DNA from: GCA-002722245 sp964230605
GTDB taxonomy: Bacteria; Bacteroidota; Bacteroidia; Flavobacteriales_C; GCA-002722245
NCBI GenBank assembly: GCA_964230605.1
Contig: CAXRIN010000032.1
Location: 1-49,556 of the forward strand
Reading direction: 5' to 3'
Length of the DNA: 49,556 nucleotides
How positions within the stretch are numbered: the first letter of the stretch is position 1; each line of letters starts with the position of its first letter. The notes under the pieces were generated by a model. That model did no database searches. It was not told where the DNA came from and saw nothing but the letters and a program-made list of their open reading frames with translations. Shown here piece by piece: positions 17,995 through 24,433 of this stretch. The position numbers were made by a program, and so were the translations under genes.

Positions 17995-18192
17995 ATGTTA
18001 GTTATTCAAGTTAAAGAAGGCGATAATATCGAAAGAGCTTTAAAAAAGTACAAGCGTAAGTTTGAAAGAACTAAAACTTTACGTGAGTTGAGAGCTCGTA
18101 AGACTTACACTAAGCCTGCTATTGCTAACAGAGAAGCTCGTAAAAAAGCTGTTTACGTTGAAGCAATGAAAAGATTAGCTGACGGGGAATAG
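17995..18192 (+). CDS. rpsU: 30S ribosomal protein bS21
   Basis: The 65-residue basic protein begins MLVIQVKEGDNIERALKKYKRKFE, the bS21 signature. In Bacteroidota ribosomes bS21 helps hide the 3' end of 16S rRNA, which explains the general lack of Shine-Dalgarno use in the group. An upstream in-frame start exists (17932) but lies inside the repeat and promoter, so ATG 17995 is right. It has its own strong promoter and terminator and is therefore a short single-gene transcript. In Flavobacterium rpsU is reported to carry a strong Shine-Dalgarno sequence for feedback control; none is visible here. Confidence 0.96.
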   Translation: MLVIQVKEGDNIERALKKYKRKFERTKTLRELRARKTYTKPAIANREARKKAVYVEAMKRLADGE

Positions 18193-18223
18193 TCTTCAGC
18201 TGACTTTTAAGATATTTTATTAA

Positions 18224-18271
18224 ATAGGAAGAAACCATCATTTTTAAAATTGATGGTTTCTTCCTATTTTT
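18224..18271 (+). terminator. Intrinsic terminator after rpsU
   Basis: A perfect 17-bp inverted repeat (18224-18240 and 18251-18267) with a 10-nt A/T loop is followed by a short T run. The xerC ATG lies only 6 bases beyond, so xerC must rely on read-through or on a start very close to its ATG. Confidence 0.85.
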
Positions 18272-18277
18272 AGTTTT

Positions 18278-19147
18278 ATGCATATCGATGATTTCTTAAA
18301 TTTTGTATCCAAAGAAAAGAGATATTCCCATCATACTATAAAGGGTTACAAAAACGATTTGCTCGAATTTTCTGATTACGCTCATAAATATTTTGGTTCT
18401 TCCATTGAAACCGTTAACCATAGGGTTGTTAGATCATGGTTTGCTCAAATGATGGAAGAAGGGTTTAAACCTCGAAGTATTCATAGGAAATCGTCCTCTT
18501 TAAAGTCTTTTTTTAAATTTCTGCTAACTAGAGGCATAATTTCAAAAAGTCCAATGGACCTCGTTCCATTACCTAAACTTGATAAAAAGTTACCTAAATT
18601 CGTTGAGGAAAAAAGTTTAAATGTTTTACTAGAAGAATTGGAGTTTTCAGAAGATTTTGAAGGTAAGCGTGATAAATTAATTATTGATCTATTTTATCAA
18701 ACAGGAATAAGGCAAGCTGAATTAATTGGTCTTAAAGTTTTGGATGTAGATCATCAGTTAAAGCAGATAAAAGTTTTAGGAAAAAGAAATAAAGAGAGAA
18801 TTATTCCAATCTCGAGTAAATTACTTGAAACTATTGAAGAATATAAGGCGTATAGAATGTCCAGCTCTGAACCAAACCTATTGTTGACGTCAACTGGAAA
18901 AAAACTCTATCCAAAGTTGGTATATAATATAGTTAACTACAGCCTTTCAAAAGTTACGACGCTATCACAACGTAGTCCACATGTTTTACGACATAGTTTT
19001 GCTACGCACATGCTTAATGCTGGAGCAGAGTTAAACTCTATTAAAGAATTGTTAGGACATGTAAATCTTTCGGCAACGCAAGTTTATACTCACAACTCTA
19101 TGGAGAAAATTAAATCAATTTATAAACAAGCCCACCCTAGGGCGTAA
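18278..19147 (+). CDS. xerC: Tyrosine recombinase XerC/XerD type
   Basis: The 289-residue recombinase resolves chromosome dimers at dif with its partner. The N-terminal SAM-like DNA-binding domain covers about 1-90 and the catalytic domain the rest. All active-site residues are present: Arg145 (TGIRQAE), Lys169 in the beta hairpin (VLGKRNKERIIPI), His235 and Arg238 (HVLRH), His261 (LLGHVNLS) and the nucleophile Tyr270 (TQVYTH). Its place between rpsU and hpf is the conserved Bacteroidota position of the housekeeping enzyme rather than a mobile integrase. XerC and XerD cannot be told apart with certainty here. Confidence 0.9.
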   Translation: MHIDDFLNFVSKEKRYSHHTIKGYKNDLLEFSDYAHKYFGSSIETVNHRVVRSWFAQMMEEGFKPRSIHRKSSSLKSFFKFLLTRGIISKSPMDLVPLPKLDKKLPKFVEEKSLNVLLEELEFSEDFEGKRDKLIIDLFYQTGIRQAELIGLKVLDVDHQLKQIKVLGKRNKERIIPISSKLLETIEEYKAYRMSSSEPNLLLTSTGKKLYPKLVYNIVNYSLSKVTTLSQRSPHVLRHSFATHMLNAGAELNSIKELLGHVNLSATQVYTHNSMEKIKSIYKQAHPRA

Positions 19148-19159
19148 AACTAAAAAGTT

Positions 19160-19459
19160 ATGAAAGTTAAAGTAAGTTCATTGCATTTTACTGCAGACCA
19201 AAAGTTAATTGATTTCGCAAACGACAAAGTAAGTAAACTTGAAAAGTTTTACGATAAGATAATTGATGGAAGTATCGTGTTCAGATTAGATAACGCAGAA
19301 GACAAAGAAAATAAAGTAACAGAAATTAAAATAAATATTCCAGGTAAGGAATTGTTCGCTAAAAAACAAAGCGATTCTTTTGAAAAGGCTGTTGATGAAG
19401 CAGTTGAGGCTTTACGAAGACAGATCAAAAAGCATAAGGAAAAGCTTGTTTCAGCATAG
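19160..19459 (+). CDS. hpf: Short ribosome hibernation promoting factor
   Basis: The 99-residue protein has the HPF/YfiA fold pattern (beta-alpha-beta-beta-beta-alpha) with the N-terminal VKVSSLHFTADQKLIDFANDKVSKLEKFYD and a basic C-terminal helix (EALRRQIKKHKEKL). It binds 70S ribosomes in slow growth and blocks the decoding site. It is the short form without the dimerisation domain of long HPF. It follows xerC by 12 bases and is closed by a terminator that overlaps the next promoter. Confidence 0.92.
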   Translation: MKVKVSSLHFTADQKLIDFANDKVSKLEKFYDKIIDGSIVFRLDNAEDKENKVTEIKINIPGKELFAKKQSDSFEKAVDEAVEALRRQIKKHKEKLVSA

Positions 19460-19506
19460 TAGAAAAAAAAAGTTTAAAAAATTGTTTTTCGTAATAATTT
19501 TATTCA

Positions 19507-19514
19507 TACATTTG
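19507..19514 (+). promoter_or_regulatory. -7 box of the tRNA-tuf operon promoter
   Basis: TACATTTG is an exact match to TAnnTTTG, followed by GC as in many Bacteroidota stable-RNA promoters. A TTG lies at 19482-19484, 22 bases upstream, slightly wider than the usual 19. Transcription should start near 19520, inside the terminator hairpin that follows. Confidence 0.75.
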
Positions 19515-19516
19515 CA

Positions 19517-19541
19517 GACCCTTAATCAAGGGTCTTTTTTT
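19517..19541 (+). terminator. Intrinsic terminator of hpf nested in the tRNA-tuf promoter
   Basis: A perfect 7-bp stem (19517-19523 with 19528-19534) with a 4-nt loop is followed by seven Ts. It begins 3 bases after the -7 box, so RNA coming from hpf carries the whole hairpin, while RNA started at the new promoter would begin within or at the edge of its left arm. Confidence 0.88.
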
Positions 19542-19565
19542 GACCAAGATTAGGGAGATAAATAA

Positions 19566-19639
19566 GCCGATGTAGCTCAGCTGGCTAGAGCAGCTGATTT
19601 GTAATCAGCAGGTCGTGGGTTCGAGTCCCTCCATCGGCT
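19566..19639 (+). tRNA. tRNA-Thr (anticodon TGT)
   Basis: The 74-nt cloverleaf has a 7-bp acceptor stem (19566-19572 with 19632-19638), D arm, an anticodon stem GCTGA/TCAGC around loop TTTGTAA, and a normal T arm with GTTCGAGTC. CCA is not encoded. It is the first of four tRNAs ahead of tuf. Confidence 0.97.
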
Positions 19640-19678
19640 CTTAGTTCTTTAAAAGACTTTACATTATTTATCGGTTTT

Positions 19679-19760
19679 GGGGAGATACTCAAGCGGTCAA
19701 CGAGGGCAGACTGTAAATCTGCTGGCTACGCCTTCGTAGGTTCGAATCCTGCTCTCCCCA
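19679..19760 (+). tRNA. tRNA-Tyr (anticodon GTA)
   Basis: The 82-nt tRNA has the acceptor stem GGGGAGA/TCTCCCC, an anticodon stem GCAGA/TCTGC around CTGTAAA, and the long variable arm typical of bacterial tRNA-Tyr (class II). CCA is not encoded. Confidence 0.97.
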
Positions 19761-19812
19761 CTATTGCCTTTACCGGTATCAAGTGTTTTACACTTGGGTA
19801 AAAAGAAATTAG

Positions 19813-19886
19813 GCGGGAATAGCTCAGTTGGCTAGAGCGTCAGCCTTCCAAGCTGAGGGTCGTGGGTTCGAGTCCCATTTCCCGCT
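19813..19886 (+). tRNA. tRNA-Gly (anticodon TCC)
   Basis: The 74-nt cloverleaf has the acceptor stem GCGGGAA/TTCCCGC and an anticodon stem TCAGC/GCTGA around loop CTTCCAA. The T loop is standard and CCA is not encoded. Confidence 0.97.
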
Positions 19887-19913
19887 CTTTTTTTCTTTTT
19901 AACATTGGTTTAA

Positions 19914-19985
19914 GCCGATGTAGCTCAGGGGTAGAGCGTTTCCTTGGTAAGGAAGAGGTCACGGGTTCAAATCCCGTCATTGGCT
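19914..19985 (+). tRNA. tRNA-Thr (anticodon GGT)
   Basis: The 72-nt cloverleaf has the acceptor stem GCCGATG/CATTGGC with one G-T pair, and an anticodon stem TTTCC/GGAAG around loop TTGGTAA. Its acceptor 5' strand is identical to that of the tRNA-Thr(TGT) at the start of the cluster, so the two may be old duplicates. The tuf ATG follows 45 bases later. Confidence 0.96.
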
Positions 19986-20030
19986 CGTATAAATTGTGTT
20001 TTATTATTAATAAATTAAATTAAACTAATC

Positions 20031-21218
20031 ATGGCTAAGGAAAGTTTTCAAAGGTCAAAGCCGCACTTAAATGTTGGTACTATCGGTCACGTTGACCACG
20101 GTAAAACAACTTTAACTGCTGCAATTACAAAAGTATTAGCAGAAGTAACTGGAGCAGAAGTAAGAGATTTCGATACAATTGATAACGCTCCTGAAGAAAA
20201 GGAGAGAGGTATTACTATCAATACTTCGCACGTTGAGTACGAAACAGAAACAAGACACTACGCTCACGTTGACTGTCCAGGTCACGCCGATTACGTAAAG
20301 AACATGGTAACTGGTGCTGCTCAAATGGATGGTGCTATTTTAGTTGTTGCTGCAACTGATGGTCCTATGCCACAGACTAGAGAGCACATCTTATTAGGAA
20401 GACAAGTTGGTGTTCCAGAAATCGTTGTTTTCTTGAATAAAGTTGACATGGTTGATGATGAGGAGTTATTAGAGTTAGTTGAAATGGAGGTAAGAGAATT
20501 ACTTTCTTTTTATGACTATGATGGTGATAACGCTGCTGTTGTTCAAGGTTCTGCTTTAGGAGCATTAAACGGAGAGCCTAAGTGGGTTGATACTGTAAAA
20601 GAATTAATGGCTGCTGTTGATGAAAAAATTCCTCAACCAGAAAGAGATACTGAAAAGCCATTCTTAATGCCTGTTGAAGATGTATTCTCAATTACTGGTC
20701 GTGGAACTGTTGCTACAGGATCTATAGAGACTGGTGTTATCACTGTTGGTGATGAGATTGAAATCGTAGGTATGCAAGACGAAAAAATGACTTCTACTTG
20801 TACTGGAGTTGAGATGTTCAGAAAGTTATTAGACAGAGGAGAAGCTGGTGATAACGTTGGACTTTTAATGAGAGGTATCGATAAAGAACAAATCAAGAGA
20901 GGTATGGTAATCTGTAAGCCAGGTTCAATCCAACCTCACAAAAAGTTCAAGGCAGAGGTGTATATCTTGAAAAAAGAAGAAGGTGGTAGACATACTCCTT
21001 TCCAAAACAAGTACCGTCCTCAGTTCTACTTAAGAACTCTTGATGTTACAGGTGAGATTTATTTACCAGAAGGAACTGAAATGGTTATGCCTGGTGATAA
21101 CTTAACTATTGAAGTGAACTTAATCGTACCAGTTGCAGTAAACAAAGGTTTACGTTTCGCTATCAGAGAAGGTGGAAGAACTGTTGGTGCAGGTCAAGTT
21201 ACTGAAATCATTGAGTAA
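20031..21218 (+). CDS. tuf: Elongation factor Tu
   Basis: The 395-residue GTPase brings aminoacyl-tRNA to the ribosome. G motifs are all present: GHVDHGKTT (P loop), RGITINTSHVEYET (switch I), DCPGHADY (switch II), NKVD and the SAL loop, followed by the two beta-barrel domains. There is no Shine-Dalgarno sequence; the leader is A/T-rich. The gene sits in a tRNA(4)-tuf-tRNA-Trp-secE order, so tRNAs and EF-Tu probably come from one precursor transcript. No second tuf or fusA is in the window. Confidence 0.99.
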   Translation: MAKESFQRSKPHLNVGTIGHVDHGKTTLTAAITKVLAEVTGAEVRDFDTIDNAPEEKERGITINTSHVEYETETRHYAHVDCPGHADYVKNMVTGAAQMDGAILVVAATDGPMPQTREHILLGRQVGVPEIVVFLNKVDMVDDEELLELVEMEVRELLSFYDYDGDNAAVVQGSALGALNGEPKWVDTVKELMAAVDEKIPQPERDTEKPFLMPVEDVFSITGRGTVATGSIETGVITVGDEIEIVGMQDEKMTSTCTGVEMFRKLLDRGEAGDNVGLLMRGIDKEQIKRGMVICKPGSIQPHKKFKAEVYILKKEEGGRHTPFQNKYRPQFYLRTLDVTGEIYLPEGTEMVMPGDNLTIEVNLIVPVAVNKGLRFAIREGGRTVGAGQVTEIIE

Positions 21219-21242
21219 GATTTAAGATTCAAACCTTATAAA

Positions 21243-21274
21243 AAAGGTGCCTAGGTTTCTGGGCACCTTTCTTT
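21243..21274 (+). terminator. Hairpin after tuf, possible partial terminator
   Basis: A 9-bp stem (21243-21251 with 21262-21270) with a 10-nt loop is followed by a broken T tract (CTTT). It lies between tuf and tRNA-Trp and may be a partial terminator that lowers expression of the downstream genes relative to tuf, or a processing site. Confidence 0.65.
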
Positions 21275-21296
21275 ACAAATAAGGTTTTTGATATCT

Positions 21297-21369
21297 ACGG
21301 GAGTAGCTCAGTTGGTAGAGCACTGGTCTCCAAAACCAGCGGTCGGGAGTTCGAGCCTCTCCTCCCGTG
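21297..21369 (+). tRNA. tRNA-Trp (anticodon CCA)
   Basis: The 73-nt cloverleaf has the acceptor stem ACGGGAG/CTCCCGT, an anticodon stem CTGGT/ACCAG around loop CTCCAAA, discriminator G and a standard T arm. It lies between tuf and secE, a classic bacterial arrangement. The secE frame is open into its 3' end. Confidence 0.97.
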
Positions 21370-21387
21370 CTAGAAAAAAGATTTAAA

Positions 21388-21576
21388 GTGGAAAAATTAA
21401 AAGTTTATTTGCGTGACGTTGTAATTGAGTTGAAGGAAAAAACAACTTGGCCAACGTTTAAGCAACTTCAAAAAGATGCTCTTCTTGTTTTAGGAGCTTC
21501 TGTTGTTTTCGCTTTGGTTATTAAAGTAATGAATTTGGTGTTCGAGAAGCTGATGGACATCATTTATAACCTTTAA
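21388..21576 (+). CDS. secE: Preprotein translocase subunit SecE
   Basis: From GTG 21388 the product is 62 residues, the usual size of the single-helix SecE of Bacteroidota: an amphipathic helix (KVYLRDVVIELKEKTTWPTFKQLQKDA, with the conserved WPT) then one membrane helix. The frame also opens at GTG 21367, but that lies inside the tRNA-Trp acceptor stem, so I prefer 21388. No ATG start exists. SecE clamps the SecY channel. nusG follows after 11 bases. Confidence 0.93.
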   Translation: MEKLKVYLRDVVIELKEKTTWPTFKQLQKDALLVLGASVVFALVIKVMNLVFEKLMDIIYNL

Positions 21577-21587
21577 TCTTAGTTTTT

Positions 21588-22148
21588 ATGGCTGAGGCAA
21601 AAAATAGTGATATTGTTCTAAAATGGTACGTTGTTCGTGCCATTAGTGGAAAAGAAAAGAAAGTAAGGGATTATATCGAGCATGAAATCAAGGCTGCTGA
21701 TCTTGAGGATTATGTAAAACAGATTTTAATTCCTACCGAAAAGGTTTATCAAATTAGAAACGGAAAGAAAATTTCTAAGGAAAGAAGTTTCTTCCCAGGG
21801 TATATTTTGATTGAAGCCGCTTTAGTTGGTGAGGTTCCTCACGTAATAAAAAATGTTACGGGAGTAATTGGTTTCTTAGGGGATAAGCAAAACAATCCTG
21901 TTCCGCTAAGACCTGCTGAAGTAAATAGAATTTTAGGAAAAGTTGACGAGTTAGCTGAGAGCGAAGAGGAAATGAATATTCCTTACGTTGTTGGTGAAAC
22001 AGTTAAAGTTATAGATGGACCTTTCAACTCATTCTCAGGAATCATTGAAGATATCGATGAAGTGAAGAAGAAGTTAAAGGTTATGGTTAAGATTTTCGGA
22101 AGAAAGACTCCTCTAGAACTGAATTTTATGCAGGTTGAAAAGGAGTAA
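21588..22148 (+). CDS. nusG: Transcription termination/antitermination protein NusG
   Basis: The 186-residue protein has the NGN domain (KWYVVRAISGKEKKVRDYIE...FFPGYILIEA...VIGFLG) and a C-terminal KOW domain (GETVKVIDGPFNSFSGIIEDID). It binds RNA polymerase, reduces pausing and can link it to Rho or the ribosome. It lies in the standard secE-nusG-rplK order. Confidence 0.98.
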   Translation: MAEAKNSDIVLKWYVVRAISGKEKKVRDYIEHEIKAADLEDYVKQILIPTEKVYQIRNGKKISKERSFFPGYILIEAALVGEVPHVIKNVTGVIGFLGDKQNNPVPLRPAEVNRILGKVDELAESEEEMNIPYVVGETVKVIDGPFNSFSGIIEDIDEVKKKLKVMVKIFGRKTPLELNFMQVEKE

Positions 22149-22173
22149 TTGTTGTTAATTAATTTACTTAGAA

Positions 22174-22611
22174 ATGGCTAAGGAAGTAACAGGTATCATT
22201 AAATTACAGATCAAAGGTGGAGCGGCTAATCCGTCACCTCCAGTTGGTCCTGCACTTGGTGCTAATGGTGTTAACATCATGGAGTTCTGTAAAGCGTTCA
22301 ACGCAAGAACTCAGGATAAGGCTGGGAAAGTAATTCCTACGATTATTACTGTTTATTCTGACAGATCATTTGACTTTATTTTAAAAGAGCCACCAGTTGC
22401 TGTGCAAATTATGGAGACTCTTAAATTAAAGAAAGGATCATCAGAACCTAACAGAACAAAAGTTGGGAAGTTAACTTGGGAACAAGTTGAAGAAATTGCA
22501 AAAGGGAAAATGAGTGACTTAAATGCTTTCACTATTCCGTCAGCTATGAAAATAGTTGCAGGTACAGCAAGAAGTATGGGGGTTACAGTTGATGGAGATT
22601 TTCCTTATTAA
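22174..22611 (+). CDS. rplK: 50S ribosomal protein uL11
   Basis: The 145-residue protein has the proline-rich N-terminal block GGAANPSPPVGPALGANGVNIMEFCKAFN and the rRNA-binding C-terminal domain ending ARSMGVTVDG. It forms the GTPase-associated centre with 23S rRNA. It is followed by rplA after 21 bases. Confidence 0.99.
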   Translation: MAKEVTGIIKLQIKGGAANPSPPVGPALGANGVNIMEFCKAFNARTQDKAGKVIPTIITVYSDRSFDFILKEPPVAVQIMETLKLKKGSSEPNRTKVGKLTWEQVEEIAKGKMSDLNAFTIPSAMKIVAGTARSMGVTVDGDFPY

Positions 22612-22632
22612 AAAAATTATTAATTATTAATT

Positions 22633-23325
22633 ATGGCTAAACTTAGTAAAAACCGGAAGGCAGCTTTAGCAAAGTACAATGTTGATGAATTGTACAGCTT
22701 AGACAAAGCAGCCGAGATCGTAAAGGATATTACTACTTCTAAGTTTGATGCATCTTTTGATGTTGATGTACGCTTGGGTGTTGATCCTAGAAAAGCTAAC
22801 CAAATGGTTAGAGGTATAGCTACGTTACCTCACGGAACCGGGAAAGAGGTAAGAGTTCTTGTTTTATGTACTCCTGATAAAGTTCAAGAGGCGTTAGATG
22901 CTGGTGCAGAATACGCTGGATTGGATGAGTATGTAGAAAAGATAAAAGGTGGTTGGACCGATATTGATGTTATTATCACTATGCCTGCTTGTATGGGTAA
23001 AGTTGGTGCTTTAGGTAGAGTTTTAGGACCTAGAGGTTTAATGCCAAACCCCAAAGCTGGAACTGTTACAATGGATGTTGCTAAAGCAGTAACTGAAGTT
23101 AAAGCAGGAAAGATTGATTTTAAAGTTGACAAATATGGTATTATCCATGCATCAGCTGGTAAAGTTTCTTTCGAGGCAGATAAGTTGGTAGATAACGTAA
23201 AAGAATTGATGTCAGTAATCAATAAACTTAAACCTTCGGCTGCTAAAGGTACTTATGTTAAGAGTTTAACAGTATCTAGTACGCAAAGTCCAGGTGTTAA
23301 GGTTGATACTAAATCATTCAACTAA
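22633..23325 (+). CDS. rplA: 50S ribosomal protein uL1
   Basis: The 230-residue protein carries the uL1 signature (MPACMGKVGALGRVLGPRGLMPNPKAGTVT) and forms the L1 stalk at the tRNA exit site. In other bacteria uL1 represses its own rplKA mRNA; no clear copy of the rRNA target is visible in the short spacer before rplK. Confidence 0.99.
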   Translation: MAKLSKNRKAALAKYNVDELYSLDKAAEIVKDITTSKFDASFDVDVRLGVDPRKANQMVRGIATLPHGTGKEVRVLVLCTPDKVQEALDAGAEYAGLDEYVEKIKGGWTDIDVIITMPACMGKVGALGRVLGPRGLMPNPKAGTVTMDVAKAVTEVKAGKIDFKVDKYGIIHASAGKVSFEADKLVDNVKELMSVINKLKPSAAKGTYVKSLTVSSTQSPGVKVDTKSFN

Positions 23326-23380
23326 AAACGCTGTTACACGCTTCCAAATAAATTATTTCTCTAATTATTAGATCAAAAAC

Positions 23381-23902
23381 ATGAACAGAGAAGACAAAAA
23401 TCAAGTGATTGCAGATCTTAAGGTAAAGCTTGAGGCTAATCCTCATTTTTACTTGACAGATATTTCTGAGATGACTGTTGAGGATTCTAATAAACTGAGA
23501 GGTGCTTTTCATGAACAAGGTATCAGAATTGAAGTTGTTAAAAACACATTATTAAAGAAGGCCATGGAAGCTGCTGAGGCAGATTACTCACCTCTTTATG
23601 ATGTCCTTAAAGGATCAACTTCGATTATGTTCACTGAAGTAGGAAATGTTCCTGCCAAGGTTATCGAAAAGTTCAGAAAAAGCAGTGAAAAACCGATCTT
23701 AAAGGGTGCTTACGTTGAAGAGAGCGTATACATTGGTGATGATCAAGTTAAGGTTCTTAGCTCTATTAAGTCTAAGGATGAGCTTATCGGAGATATCATC
23801 GGATTGTTACAATCTCCTGCTAAAAACGTTATTAGCGGTCTTAAGGGAAGTGGATCTAAACTTTCAGGAATCCTTAAAACGTTGTCTGAGAAGGCAAACT
23901 AG
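23381..23902 (+). CDS. rplJ: 50S ribosomal protein uL10
   Basis: The 173-residue protein is the base of the L7/L12 stalk. The N-terminal rRNA-binding domain (EDKNQVIADLKVKLEANPHFYLTDISEMTVE) is followed by the C-terminal helix that docks bL12 dimers. The 55-base spacer before it is where the L10-binding leader of the rplJL mRNA lies in other bacteria; I cannot confirm that structure here. Confidence 0.98.
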   Translation: MNREDKNQVIADLKVKLEANPHFYLTDISEMTVEDSNKLRGAFHEQGIRIEVVKNTLLKKAMEAAEADYSPLYDVLKGSTSIMFTEVGNVPAKVIEKFRKSSEKPILKGAYVEESVYIGDDQVKVLSSIKSKDELIGDIIGLLQSPAKNVISGLKGSGSKLSGILKTLSEKAN

Positions 23903-23950
23903 AATTATTATTAATTAGAATTTTTATCAATTTTTTAAAAGCTTAGAAAA

Positions 23951-24331
23951 ATGGCTGATTTAAAAGAATTTGCAGAACAGTTAGTAAACTTAACAGTTAA
24001 AGAAGTAAACGAACTAGCTGATATTTTAAAAGAAGAGTATGGAATCGAACCAGCTGCTGCTGCAGTTGCTGTAGCTGCAGGAGGTGGTGCTGAAGGTGGT
24101 GCTGATGCTGCTGCTGAGCAAACTGAGTTCGACGTAATCCTTAAGTCTGCTGGTGCATCTAAATTAGGAGTTGTAAAACTTGTTAAAGAGATTACTGGTT
24201 TAGGATTAAAAGAAGCTAAAGGTGTTGTTGACGGTGCACCTGCTCCAGTAAAAGAAGGAGTAGCTAAAGAAGAAGCTGAAAGCATCAAAGCTCAATTAGA
24301 AGAGGCTGGTGCTGAGGTTGAATTAAAATAA
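23951..24331 (+). CDS. rplL: 50S ribosomal protein bL12
   Basis: The 126-residue stalk protein has an N-terminal dimerisation domain, an Ala/Gly-rich hinge (about 36-57) and the C-terminal factor-binding domain (LKSAGASKLGVVKLVKEITGLGLKEAKGVVDGAP). The antisense reading frame covering the gene is a shadow of its biased codon use. Confidence 0.99.
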   Translation: MADLKEFAEQLVNLTVKEVNELADILKEEYGIEPAAAAVAVAAGGGAEGGADAAAEQTEFDVILKSAGASKLGVVKLVKEITGLGLKEAKGVVDGAPAPVKEGVAKEEAESIKAQLEEAGAEVELK

Positions 24332-24350
24332 TTCGACATCAAAATTAAAA

Positions 24351-24388
24351 GGGTTAGTACCAATTCCTTAATGGGATTGGTCTAACCC
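24351..24388 (+). terminator. Imperfect hairpin between rplL and rpoB (probable attenuator)
   Basis: The arms 24351-24367 and 24373-24388 pair over about 15 bp with one bulge and a mismatch, closed by a 5-nt loop and followed by ATTTTG rather than a strong T tract. Position and weakness suggest a partial terminator that sets the ratio of ribosomal protein to polymerase transcripts, as in E. coli. Confidence 0.65.
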
Positions 24389-24433
24389 ATTTTGTGATTT
24401 AACACTATTGTTTTATAACAAACTCCTTTATTT

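Noticed and set aside
18278..19147. Tyrosine recombinase as an integrase marking a genomic island at the tRNA cluster
   Set aside because: It is in the conserved housekeeping position between rpsU and hpf, and no direct repeats of tRNA 3' ends or phage-like genes are seen.
23326..23380. L10-binding leader before rplJ
   Set aside because: Expected by analogy, but no convincing conserved structure can be drawn in this 55-base A/T-rich stretch.
23935..24288. 117-codon reverse-strand frame opposite rplL
   Set aside because: It mirrors the Ala/Gly-rich hinge and biased codons of rplL; no start signals or homologous features.
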